DNA from: Algoriphagus sp. TR-M9
Lineage (GTDB): Bacteria; Bacteroidota; Bacteroidia; Cytophagales; Cyclobacteriaceae
Length of the DNA stretch: 64,000 bases
Assembly (NCBI RefSeq): GCF_027594545.1
Contig: NZ_CP115160.1
Location: forward strand, 2,551,001-2,615,000
Direction: 5' to 3'
A program made the position numbers and the translations under genes. This document shows, piece by piece, positions 9,688-18,215 of the stretch. Positions within the stretch are counted from its first letter, which is position 1. Each line of letters opens with the position of its first letter. The notes beneath the pieces were generated by a model, which was given only the letters and a program-made list of their open reading frames with translations, searched no databases and was not told where the DNA came from.

Positions 9688-11379
9688 TTACCAAGGAGAA
9701 TTGGTGCCCTGATAAAGCCAGGACTTGGACCACTGGCTGTCTTTTCCGAAGCTGCCTGAATAATCAGTCAACTCTAATCTTTCCAGTGCTGCATTGATGC
9801 TCTCCCCATTATTGTTATACTCATCATCCCCATATTGAAATCTTAGGGCCACTTTTGGCTGGGGAGACTGTGGTCCGGTCACCAACATAGGATATCCGGT
9901 CCTACGGTAATCCGCAAAAGCCTCGGTAGCTGTAGTCCAGCTTGCTACCCACTTTTGCTCCATGATCTGTTCCAAAGTATTGTCAAAAACAATTTCCTCC
10001 TGTGCGACAAAGGCCTCAAAATCTCCAGCCCTTTCCCAGGTAGTCAGTGATTTTTCTATACCTGCATAATAATGATCCTCCGCAGCTCCTACATTCCAGC
10101 CCTTCCAGGCTGCCTCCGCAAAAATGAAGCTTACCTCCGCAGAGGAAATCAGTCTAGCCTTTAGAATATCTCCTGCAGAACCCGCAGACTGGTAAATATC
10201 CGCCAATTGGCTTACATGCTGATTCTGGGTACCCTGCCCAGGAGATGGATTGCCATTATAGGATTCAGGTACCATGAGGGATGGAGGCAGGCCTACATAT
10301 TCTGCATCATTATAACTTACCATAGTCGGGTTATACCTTCTGGTAAAGTCCTCGTTAGGGTAATCATTGACAAAGTCATCGAATGGATAAGTAATCACGC
10401 CCAAAGGTTCCCCATCGTTTCGGATGAAATCCTCAGCGGCCACTTCCAAAGATTCGTCTGCCTCCCACTTCACCCGTACCGGCGCAAACCAAACTGAAAG
10501 CCTGGGATCATTGGTCCCCATCAGCTGGTCTATAAAGGTCTGGCAAGCCTGATATCTCTGAAAATCATCTGGGTTCAAGGCTATGTGCCGGGTAATCCAA
10601 ATATCACTGGCTCCCCCTGTATAGTCCAATACAGCATCTTGGTTGACATTTTGAATGTATTCTCCTGAAGCATAGATTCCCTCTATTCCCGCTTTAGCCA
10701 CATCAGGTTTTTTCTCAGAAATCCTCATGTAGTACCTCAGCAAGAGTGAATTGGCAAAGCGTTTCCAGCTCATCGCGTTTCCGCCAAAATAGAGGTCATT
10801 TGCAGCTACCACCGATTCATTACTTGCAGTATTAAAAAGAGTAACTGCTGCCTGCAGATCGGCAATGACTCCATCATAGATCACTTCCTGACTATCAAAT
10901 TTAGGAAACTGATATTCTGTAGCCGAAAGGTTACCCTGAAGCGCATCGGTATAGGGGGCATCTCCCCAGAGGTCAGTGATATTTCCAAAAACAAAAGATT
11001 TCATGGTCAAGGACACTCCTTGAAAGAATGCATTATCAAGTTCTACTGCTCTTTCATACAGCAAATTATTGTCCCGAAGGATATTGTACCAGCCTGTCCA
11101 GCTTTTACCTTCCCAGCTGTAGTTATTGTGTTCATCATACCAGCCATTTTTCTGGGTATGCTGCATGGCTCCGGCCATATCATTTACGCCAAGGCTGGCA
11201 TAGCTTTGCGCAGCAGAAGCCAGGATGGAAGGCATTAGTAAGTTAGGGTTAACCTCCGCGGGATCTATGCCATAAGGGTTGACATTCATTTCATCAAGCT
11301 TGTCATCGCAGGCCGTGAACCCTAGGCAGCAAACCAAGGCCATCACAAATCCCTTATAAAGTTTAGCTATATATTTCAT
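9688..11379 (-). CDS. SusD/RagB-family outer-membrane lipoprotein
   Basis: The 563-residue lipoprotein has a lipobox at FTAC (Cys24), then DDKLDEMNVNPYG. It belongs to the SusD-like subgroup typified by the N-terminal pattern NVNPYGIDPAEVNPNLLMPSIL and an internal RRTGYP near the C-terminus (ATEAFADYRRTGYPML). It pairs with the SusC directly upstream (stop at 11397, 17 bp gap). The linked phosphatase and GDPD genes suggest, but do not prove, a phosphate-containing substrate. Confidence 0.93.
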   Translation of the reverse strand: MKYIAKLYKGFVMALVCCLGFTACDDKLDEMNVNPYGIDPAEVNPNLLMPSILASAAQSYASLGVNDMAGAMQHTQKNGWYDEHNNYSWEGKSWTGWYNILRDNNLLYERAVELDNAFFQGVSLTMKSFVFGNITDLWGDAPYTDALQGNLSATEYQFPKFDSQEVIYDGVIADLQAAVTLFNTASNESVVAANDLYFGGNAMSWKRFANSLLLRYYMRISEKKPDVAKAGIEGIYASGEYIQNVNQDAVLDYTGGASDIWITRHIALNPDDFQRYQACQTFIDQLMGTNDPRLSVWFAPVRVKWEADESLEVAAEDFIRNDGEPLGVITYPFDDFVNDYPNEDFTRRYNPTMVSYNDAEYVGLPPSLMVPESYNGNPSPGQGTQNQHVSQLADIYQSAGSAGDILKARLISSAEVSFIFAEAAWKGWNVGAAEDHYYAGIEKSLTTWERAGDFEAFVAQEEIVFDNTLEQIMEQKWVASWTTATEAFADYRRTGYPMLVTGPQSPQPKVALRFQYGDDEYNNNGESINAALERLELTDYSGSFGKDSQWSKSWLYQGTNSPW

Positions 11380-11396
11380 GATTCTTTGATTTGAGA

Positions 11397-14300
11397 TTAT
11401 AGATTAAAATTCAATTTGAAGCCTAGAGGAAAGCTCCACGGCATCACATTCTGCCGTTCTATGCCCTGACGGAACTGGGATGAAGTATTACCCTGTGTTC
11501 CTGAGCTAGCCCAGAAGGCTCTTTCCGGATCTACCCCTATGTCAGCTTTGGTCCAAAGCATCAGATTTCTGGTATAAATGGAGAAAGTCGCATTTCTGAA
11601 TTTTCCGATGCTTGGGATTCTATAACCTATGCTCAACTCTCTTAATTTGATAAAGGAGGCGTCAAAAGTAACCTGCTCATTAAAGTCCCAAGGGAAGGTA
11701 TTAGTGATCGGATAAATATTGGTGCCTTCCCCGCCCAGATGTTCCACGTAAACATCATCACTATAGTCATCAGGGGTATCCGCTCCTGCAGTTTGTATCA
11801 CTCCTGGCACAAAAGCACCATCATTCCCATTTTCATCTACATAATAGCCACCTGTAGCTTCAGTATAGCCACCTACTCTTGGATAATTTCCGGCTGAAGG
11901 GATAATGTACCTATCTGGGTCAGCCTTCATCATCGCAATTAACTCATCGGTGGAGTAAAGACCGCCTGGGATCAAATTGTCAATTTGGCGCTGGGATTTC
12001 CAGTCAGACTCCCCATATCTGTAGGTAAATGACATAAACTCACCACCCTGTCTCCAGTCCAGACTTGCTCCTATCACAAAGTTTTTAATGGTCAAGGTAG
12101 TTTGCATGCCCATTTGGAAGTCAGGATTGAAATTCCCCACTTTCTTCAGGTTTTCTGTGCCTGAAAGTTCCTGCCATCCACCTGAATTCGATAGCACTGG
12201 CCATCTGTAATATGGGGAATTCGGATCCTTTACCTCAGCATAGCTACTGCTATACATATTCCCTATTTCTTCTCCTACAAAGGTGATAGCTCCTCCACCA
12301 TTTTCCCCCCAGAGGGTAATTCTATCCAGTCCATCAGCCAGTTCAATGACGGAGGTTCTGTTTCTACTCCAGTTCATGTCCACATCCCAAGTGAAGTCTC
12401 CCTTGCTGATAATGGTACCACCTAAGGAGAGTTCCACTCCTTTACTTCGGATCAGACCTGCATTGATCAAGCGCCCTGAATACCCCGAGGAGGAAGGGAG
12501 GTTGACAGAAAAAATCTGGTTTCTGTTGTCAATCTGATAAAGTGTCGCTGAGAATCGCAATCTATTGCCATACATATTCAAATCCACTCCTCCTTCGTAA
12601 GAGGTTGCCTCCTCAGGTTTCAAATCCGGATTTAGCAGTCCGGAAGGCATGCTTGCAGTATTGATGGAATTGTACACTCCGGTAGATAGATTTGGCAATA
12701 AATTGTACGGCCCTGTATCATTACCTACCTGTGCCCAGCCAAACCTAAGCTTCAGCATATCTATTTTTTCACTCAGGCCAAGAGTATAATTTGCCAGCCA
12801 GCTCACCGAAGCAGAAGGATAAAAATAGGATCTGTTATCCGCCGGCAAGGTAGAAGACCAATCGTTTCTAGCGGTAATATCCAAGTACAACTGATCCGCA
12901 TAACCAAAGGAGGCCAATCCATAAATGGAATAGATTCCTTTTTCAAAGTAGGAATTGCTCATGGAGCGGTTGTCTGCCGGGATGTTCTGCACATTGTAGA
13001 TCCCCGGGATTACCAGTCCATTGTTTCTATCTCCTCCTACTCCCACATTGGTGCTTTTACCGAAGCGGTTCATGATATTTCCTCCCAAGGAGGCATTGAT
13101 ATCCAAGTTTCCAAAATCATCATTCCAGGATGCAAGGAAGTCTGCATTGGATTCTTGGGTCAAAATATCTGAAGTGTAGTACCCACCTCTGGCCATTCTG
13201 CTGTAGCTAAAGGGAATTTTGGTTTCCAGATCCTCATCAGATCTATCCAAGGAATACCTTACTCTGAAATTGAAGGATTCTGAAAACTGGTAATCCAAGG
13301 ATACATTTCCATAGATTCTATCTCTGACAAAGGCGTTCTCTATGCCATAAGCGATAAAGTAGGGATTGTCTCCTGCTGCAGTTCTGATTTGTTGGATACC
13401 TTCCTGTCCCGGCACCCAGATATCTCTCATCATTTCATAATCCACATAAGGAGAGGCATAAACTGCTTCCAGCGGGTTGGCTCTTCTATCACCGGTACTT
13501 GGACGGTCATTGGACTTGCTATTGGTGTAATTGAAGTTGGAAGTAAAAGTCAGCTTTGGGGTGATTTTATGACTTAATGAGGTAGAATAACTATTTCTGA
13601 ATAGATCAGAGTTAGGAATCATCCCTTTATGCAGCATATTGGAATAGGATATTCTATAGGTGGTCTGTTCAGAGCCTCCGTCCACGGCGATATTATTGGT
13701 AGAAGTGATCCCGGTCTGCATGAAATCCTTCATCGCATTGGGATAGGATATCAATTCTGTAGGAATGGGATCTCCATTTTCATCCAAGGGGCTATTCCAC
13801 TGAATGGCGGTATTACCAGCATCCAGATCTGGTCCGCCCCAGTAAGCGGAGCCTTCGTTAAATACTCCGTTTCTATTACCATTGGCATACTTATAATGGA
13901 AATCCAGTAAACGGGTTGGTCTTTCAAACACATTACTTGTAGAGAAAGAAATACCCATGGTCTTGCCAGCTTTACCGGATTTGGTGGTAATGATTACCAC
14001 GCCATTTCCAGCCCTGGTTCCGTATAGTGCCGCGGCACTTGGGCCTTTCAGCACTGAGATACTTTCAATGTCATCCGGATTGATATCCGAGATGGCATTT
14101 CCATAATCCACCTGGTTACCATCCCCGTTTTGTCTGATATTATTCAGGCCATTGGACATGGGCACCCCATCCACTACAAACAAGGGTTGGTTATCCGTGG
14201 TCAGGGAGGTGGCTCCCCGAATGACCATGCTCATAGAAGATCCAGGACCTGAGGTTTGGTTGATAGTCACTCCGGGCATTCTTCCGGAAAGGGAACTGAG

Positions 14301-14792
14301 TACATTTTCCTGAGAGACCTGAGTCAGCTCTTCCCCATCTACATTGGACACGTCATAGCCCAAGGAGCGCTGATCCCGCTTGATCCCTAGCGCAGTAACC
14401 ACCACTTCAGACATATCCGTGGCAGTCTCAGCCATGGAGATATTTATGGTAGATTGATTTCCAACTGTGACCTCCTGGGAATCGAATCCCACAAAGGAGA
14501 ATACCAAAACTGAGTTAGGCCCGCCCACATTGAGGGAGTAGGTACCGTCTATTTCAGTTACCGTGCCATTAGAGGTCCCTTTCTCCAGTACGGTAACACC
14601 TGGAAGTGGGGATCCGTCTTCTGTTGATACTATTTTCCCTCTCACCTGCTGGGCCTGAAGGGCATCTTCCATTAGGATTGGGAGTGGCGATGTCTTGGCT
14701 GAAAGCCCGAAGAGCGGGATTATCAGCATTCCCAAGATCAAGGGAACATCCCTTAATACATTGTTGGTTTTGGTTTTGGAAAAGTGTTTCAT
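11397..14792 (-). CDS. SusC/RagA-family TonB-dependent receptor
   Basis: I place the start at MKHFSKTKTNN (base 14792), which gives about 1131 residues and follows the stop of the small upstream gene by four bases; a longer frame extends to 14843 without a signal-like start. After the leader comes a carboxypeptidase-regulatory-like domain (VRGKIVSTEDGSPLPGVTV), the plug (VVVTALGIKRDQRSLGYD... PLFVVDGVPM) and a barrel ending PLGFKLNFNL. There is no STN domain, so unlike the receptor at 514-4086 it should not itself signal to a sigma factor. Confidence 0.94.
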   Translation of the reverse strand: MKHFSKTKTNNVLRDVPLILGMLIIPLFGLSAKTSPLPILMEDALQAQQVRGKIVSTEDGSPLPGVTVLEKGTSNGTVTEIDGTYSLNVGGPNSVLVFSFVGFDSQEVTVGNQSTINISMAETATDMSEVVVTALGIKRDQRSLGYDVSNVDGEELTQVSQENVLSSLSGRMPGVTINQTSGPGSSMSMVIRGATSLTTDNQPLFVVDGVPMSNGLNNIRQNGDGNQVDYGNAISDINPDDIESISVLKGPSAAALYGTRAGNGVVIITTKSGKAGKTMGISFSTSNVFERPTRLLDFHYKYANGNRNGVFNEGSAYWGGPDLDAGNTAIQWNSPLDENGDPIPTELISYPNAMKDFMQTGITSTNNIAVDGGSEQTTYRISYSNMLHKGMIPNSDLFRNSYSTSLSHKITPKLTFTSNFNYTNSKSNDRPSTGDRRANPLEAVYASPYVDYEMMRDIWVPGQEGIQQIRTAAGDNPYFIAYGIENAFVRDRIYGNVSLDYQFSESFNFRVRYSLDRSDEDLETKIPFSYSRMARGGYYTSDILTQESNADFLASWNDDFGNLDINASLGGNIMNRFGKSTNVGVGGDRNNGLVIPGIYNVQNIPADNRSMSNSYFEKGIYSIYGLASFGYADQLYLDITARNDWSSTLPADNRSYFYPSASVSWLANYTLGLSEKIDMLKLRFGWAQVGNDTGPYNLLPNLSTGVYNSINTASMPSGLLNPDLKPEEATSYEGGVDLNMYGNRLRFSATLYQIDNRNQIFSVNLPSSSGYSGRLINAGLIRSKGVELSLGGTIISKGDFTWDVDMNWSRNRTSVIELADGLDRITLWGENGGGAITFVGEEIGNMYSSSYAEVKDPNSPYYRWPVLSNSGGWQELSGTENLKKVGNFNPDFQMGMQTTLTIKNFVIGASLDWRQGGEFMSFTYRYGESDWKSQRQIDNLIPGGLYSTDELIAMMKADPDRYIIPSAGNYPRVGGYTEATGGYYVDENGNDGAFVPGVIQTAGADTPDDYSDDVYVEHLGGEGTNIYPITNTFPWDFNEQVTFDASFIKLRELSIGYRIPSIGKFRNATFSIYTRNLMLWTKADIGVDPERAFWASSGTQGNTSSQFRQGIERQNVMPWSFPLGFKLNFNL

Positions 14793-14796
14793 TTGT

Positions 14797-14985
14797 TTAG
14801 GTTTTTGGTGTATCATCCTGATTTGAATTGGGATCCAACTCATCGAAAATTTCCTGGAAAGCCTGATCGAACTCGGGACTATCTCCTTCCTCTTTTACCA
14901 GGGTTAGCAAAAGATCAAATTCACTTTTAGAGATTTCACCTCTTGTCAGTTTCTCCAGTAATTCCTTGATTGTCGGATTTTTCAT
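14797..14985 (-). CDS. 62-aa protein resembling the N-terminal cytoplasmic part of FecR anti-sigma factors
   Basis: The frame reads MKNPTIKELLEKLTRGEISK and on through an acidic helical stretch to DDTPKT. The pattern (LLEKLTRGEIS..EFDLLLTL) matches the sigma-binding N-terminus seen in FecR proteins, for example 4206-5219 (FYKGELSQQEAEEFLEFL). It lacks the membrane helix and FecR domain. It is four bases upstream of the susC start, so it is translated in the same operon. It could be a soluble anti-sigma domain, an eroded fecR, or an unrelated small regulator. No frame continuing into FecR domains is present. Confidence 0.6.
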   Translation of the reverse strand: MKNPTIKELLEKLTRGEISKSEFDLLLTLVKEEGDSPEFDQAFQEIFDELDPNSNQDDTPKT

Positions 14986-15332
14986 AGGCTGTACCTTCGC
15001 CTATACTACTGGAGGTAAACAAAAAAGGACTACCTAAACACTGATTACCAGTTTGTTAATTTACCAGTAAAAAAAATGCAGAGCCGATAACAATTTGGAA
15101 ACAGGGGTTGGCGGTTGTCGGTTGTCGGTTGTCGGTTGTGGTACTTTGACATTCAGAATTCAATATGTCGGAGGTTAGGAGGTTAGGAAGTTGGGAAGTC
15201 AACAAGCCGGGTGTCGACATTGCGCCTGTTGGCCGAAGGAAGAAGGCGAAGTTCGAGCCGCGGCAGTCTCAGACTCAGTGGGGGGAAGCTCAAAGCTGAA
15301 AGCTGAAAGTAGATCCATACACTGGATATTGA

Positions 15333-15484
15333 GACCCTGAAGGGGTCAAATCATTAATAGCCCCGCCACGGCGGGCAGGCCAGGGTAAGGAGGCACGACG
15401 CAACCCTGGGTGAAAAATCGCAATTTATCGCCAGCGCTGGCCCGAGATCGCATGTCGGAGACGAATAGGTTTTGCCAGCAAGAT
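15333..15484 (+). repeat. U unit 3
   Basis: H1 is GACCCtgaaGGGGTC. An extra hairpin, CCCGCCacGGCGGG, lies between H1 and H3. H3 is CCAGGGT...ACCCTGG. H4 has GAGATCGCATGTCGGAGACG. Confidence 0.88.
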
Positions 15485-15574
15485 GGAAACCAAAACCGGA
15501 TTGGAAATCCTACAGTCTGGAACAGCTTCTGATCGGGATTTCAACCCGATCAACAAATCACATCGGAAAAAATA

Positions 15575-15598
15575 GTGGTCTGTGGAGACACAGATCAC
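15575..15598. repeat. TP-type hairpin
   Basis: GTGGTCTGTGgagaCACAGATCAC: 10-bp arms with one mismatch. The same hairpin is perfect at 16029-16052 and 53521-53544. Confidence 0.7.
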
Positions 15599-15650
15599 GG
15601 AGCAGGAAGTCAAAGACATGTCGCCAGCAAGAATTAGCAAATCTCCGATT

Positions 15651-16022
15651 AGGTGTCATCTAATACAATCGACAACCTCCAGATTGACCGTCATGGTTTA
15701 TGTCAATGTTTCTTTCTCACCAACTTTTGTAGGCCAAAAGTTGGCAAAAGCCTCTGCCAGAGTCTATGCTTCAAATCGGTCAATAATTATGAAAAAAATA
15801 AAGATTGTTCACCGATTTGATTTTTGGTACTTGTCCAAGCCTAAAAATTGGCGGATCTCCCTCGCCCACTCGGGAGCTAGCCAATTTTCTTTACGGCTCA
15901 GACTGCATCCCAAAAACCGCATATACTCCATGGCAACCCAGTCCTAGTAACGACTTCATTTTAATAACTTCGTGGGAAGCGATATCGGCATCTAATCCAG
16001 GACAGGAAATATGACGTACACC
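15651..16022 (+). repeat. LE copy A
   Basis: Starts AGGTGTCATCTAATACAATC and ends GACAGGAAATATGACGTACA. Contains four inverted repeats in order: CCAACTTTTG/CAAAAGTTGG (15720-15744); TCAAATCGGT/ACCGATTTGA; AAAATTGGC/GCCAATTTT enclosing CTCCC/GGGAG; and a weaker one near the end. The first ~50 bases differ from copies C-G, so A and B form a subtype. Confidence 0.85.
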
Positions 16023-16028
16023 CAAACA

Positions 16029-16052
16029 GTGGTCTGTGCGGACACAGACCAC
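16029..16052. repeat. TP-type hairpin
   Basis: GTGGTCTGTGcggaCACAGACCAC, perfect 10-bp arms and 4-base loop. It separates LE-A from LE-B. Confidence 0.75.
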
Positions 16053-16057
16053 GGTGC

Positions 16058-16431
16058 AGGTGTCATCTAATACAATCGACAACCTCCAGATTCACCGTCA
16101 TGGTCTATGTCAATGTTGCTTTCTCACCAACTTTTGTAGGCCAAAAGTTGGCAAAAGCCTCTGCCAGAGTCTATGCTTCAAATCGCTCAATAATTATGAA
16201 AAAAACAAAGATTGTTCACCGATTTGATTTTTGGTACTTGTCCAAGCCTAAAAATTGGCGGATCTCCCTCGCCCACTCGGGAGCTAGCCAATTTTCTTTA
16301 CGGCTCAGACTGCATCCCAAAAACCGCATATACTCCATGGCACCCCAGTCCTAGTAACGACTTCATTTTAATAACTTCGTGGGAAGCGATATCGGCACCT
16401 AACCCAGGACAGGAAATATGAGGTACACCTG
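16058..16431 (+). repeat. LE copy B
   Basis: Near-identical to copy A in the same orientation, forming a tandem pair. Small differences: CCTCCAGATTCACCG for CCTCCAGATTGACCG, and TCAAATCGCT in place of TCAAATCGGT, which weakens the second hairpin. It ends GTACACCTGTGAC, running directly into H1 of U4. Confidence 0.85.
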
Positions 16432-16432
16432 T

Positions 16433-16584
16433 GACCCTGAAGGGGTCAAATCATTAATAGCCCCGCCACGGCGGGCAGGCCAGGGTAAGGAGGCACGACG
16501 CAACCCTGGGTGAAAAATCGCAATTTATCGCCAGCGCTGGCCCGGGATCGCATGTCGGAGACGAATAGGTTTTGCCAGCAAGAT
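16433..16584 (+). repeat. U unit 4
   Basis: Nearly identical to U3 throughout (GACCCtgaaGGGGTC, CCCGCCacGGCGGG, H3, H4), so U3 and U4 are ~150-bp direct repeats bracketing the two LE copies. H4 differs at CCCGGGATCG for CCCGAGATCG. Confidence 0.88.
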
Positions 16585-16672
16585 GGAAGAGTTAAGAGTT
16601 TAAAATGAAAAGTTTAAAGTTCGGTCTGCCTATTGGAGATTGCCTGCCCTGAGCTTGTCGAAAGGTGAATTT

Positions 16673-17863
16673 TTAATACAGATATCCAAATAACCAAAGA
16701 GGGATTTTTTTTCCAAAACCTACTTCTATCCCATCTGCTGCTATAAAATCATCTATTGGATTTGCTTTAGGCAAATCTTTGTTTCTCCCTCCTACTTCCA
16801 CTTTCCATCTCTGATCTATTCTAAAATCTGATTCTACTGGCAGTGTAACTGAATGGTTATGACTCAATTGATTTAGAAAAAATGTTTCCCTGAGGTTCCC
16901 TACATCCACATTATTACCAAGGGCAAAGGCTAGATTTGTGTTTTCCAGGTAAAGTTTTTCAGGCTTTTGCAAGAGAGAAATACCAGTGCTGGAAGAATAC
17001 AAGTTTGTTGTCAACTTACTTTCATGAAGGTAATTCAGATAAGTAAGCAAGGTAGTTCGGTTGATTCCGATTTTCTGACTCAGCTTGGACACATTGGGAA
17101 TAAATGGAACTGAGTCAGAAATGATACTCAGCAGTTGCTTGATTTTGGGTACATAAGCGATATCAAACTTTCTAAGCTGGGGAAGTTCTACTTCCAGGAT
17201 TAAATTCACTACAGCGCTAATTTGCTGTGCAGTGAAATCACCGAAATCTCTATAGAATGGATAATATCCATTTTCTAGATAGGAAGGAAAAAACTGTAAA
17301 GGCCTGATTTGACTGGATATTTCAGTTGCCAAGGCTATATGATTAGTGAAAATTTCCTCTAAACTTATTTTCGGGATCCTTAGTCCTTTCTCCAAGTTGA
17401 CATACTCCCTAAACGAAAGGCCAGTCATCTGATAAATAAATGCCCTTCTGCTCAGGTCTGCTGAGGCATTGAGAATTTCCAGCAAAGATGACCCTGTAAA
17501 TATCAGATTTAGTTCTGGATAAAAATCGTAGATGTTTTTAATTTCTCTAGACCAATTAGGATACTTATGCACCTCATCAAGGACTAGTAGGACTCCGCCT
17601 TGCTTAGAAAATTGATCGGCCAGATCTACTAAGGAGTGGGTTGCAAACCAAATGTGATCCAGGGAAACATACAGAGATTGCTCTTCCCTACCCGCATATT
17701 CTTTCTTCAAATGTTGAAGAATCAAAGTGGTCTTACCTACACCCCTAGCCCCTGTAATTCCTATTAGACGCCTGTCCCACTGAATTTCATCCATTAGGCT
17801 TCGCTGGAAATCCAAGTCTGTCTTGGTGATGATTTTTCTATATAATTCGTAGAGGACTTGCAT
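16673..17863 (-). CDS. AAA-family ATP-binding protein (AAA_14/DUF4143-like)
   Basis: The 396-residue protein has Walker A GARGVGKTT (38-46), Walker B VLLVLDEVH (91-99), the family's W-SREIKNIYD and LIFTGSSLLEI segments, and a C-terminal domain of the DUF4143 type. Proteins of this class are widespread, solitary and poorly understood; some are thought to be DNA-associated or defence-related. The gene stands alone: repeats abut its stop codon, and the upstream side (17864-18215) holds only repeats. A role in the adjacent repeats is conceivable but unsupported. Confidence 0.85.
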   Translation of the reverse strand: MQVLYELYRKIITKTDLDFQRSLMDEIQWDRRLIGITGARGVGKTTLILQHLKKEYAGREEQSLYVSLDHIWFATHSLVDLADQFSKQGGVLLVLDEVHKYPNWSREIKNIYDFYPELNLIFTGSSLLEILNASADLSRRAFIYQMTGLSFREYVNLEKGLRIPKISLEEIFTNHIALATEISSQIRPLQFFPSYLENGYYPFYRDFGDFTAQQISAVVNLILEVELPQLRKFDIAYVPKIKQLLSIISDSVPFIPNVSKLSQKIGINRTTLLTYLNYLHESKLTTNLYSSSTGISLLQKPEKLYLENTNLAFALGNNVDVGNLRETFFLNQLSHNHSVTLPVESDFRIDQRWKVEVGGRNKDLPKANPIDDFIAADGIEVGFGKKIPLWLFGYLY

Positions 17864-18044
17864 TATTGTTTATCATAACAAACAAATATAAGTCAATTTT
17901 GTATATTATGTTATACGATATTGTTTCAAGTTGTCGGTTGTCAGCTGCCTGCCCTGAGCTTGCCGATGGGTCGGTTGTCGGTTGTGTTTTTTTGTTCACC
18001 TGCCTATCTGAGATTGCCAGCCCTGAGCTTTTCGACGGAGCCTC
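17864..18044. repeat. Short repeat-bearing spacer
   Basis: Two copies of a CCTGAGCTT(G/T).CGA repeat (about 17952 and 18022) and GTTGTCGGTTGT simple sequence. 17880-17930 is A/T-rich (TATATTATGTTATACGATAT) and may carry the promoter of the ATPase gene. Confidence 0.6.
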
Positions 18045-18215
18045 CTCTTGACTCTTGGTTCTTGACTCTCTGCTCTTGGTTCTTGGTTCTCGACTCTTGG
18101 CTCTTGGTTCTTGGTTCTCGACTCTTGGCTCTTGGTTCTTGGTTCTCGACTCTTGGTTCTCGACTCTTGGCTCTTGGCTCTTGGTTCTTGGTTCTCAGCT
18201 CTTGGTTCTCGGCTC
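18045..18215. repeat. Degenerate 7-bp tandem repeat (CTCTTGG/TTCTTGG/TTCTCGA)
   Basis: About 24 heptamers in a row, mixing CTCTTGG, TTCTTGG and TTCTCGA. It ends at the stop codon of the regulator gene. The same heptamers occur at 59219-59240, inside the first codons of a glycosyltransferase gene, and a relative (CTCTAGACTCTAGG) at about 47400. Confidence 0.85.

Larger units (their letters stand above)
14986..16672. repeat. Non-coding repeat region: U-LE-LE-U composite
   Basis: 15105-15140 is a GGTTGTCGGTTGTCGGTTG simple repeat. SP lies at about 15138-15200, then a GCGGCAGTCTCAGACTCAGTGG stretch also seen at 6220, 26534 and 31187. U3, LE-A, LE-B and U4 follow. Two TP hairpins (GTGGTCTGTG type) are at 15575-15598 and 16029-16052. 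16590-16625 is SP-start sequence, and about 16649 a CTGAGCTTGTCGAAAGG repeat abuts the stop of the ATPase gene. Confidence 0.8.

Noticed and set aside
16673..17863. AAA ATPase as the mobilising enzyme of the U/LE repeats
   Set aside because: Adjacent to repeats, but has no nuclease or transposase motif; proximity alone is not evidence.
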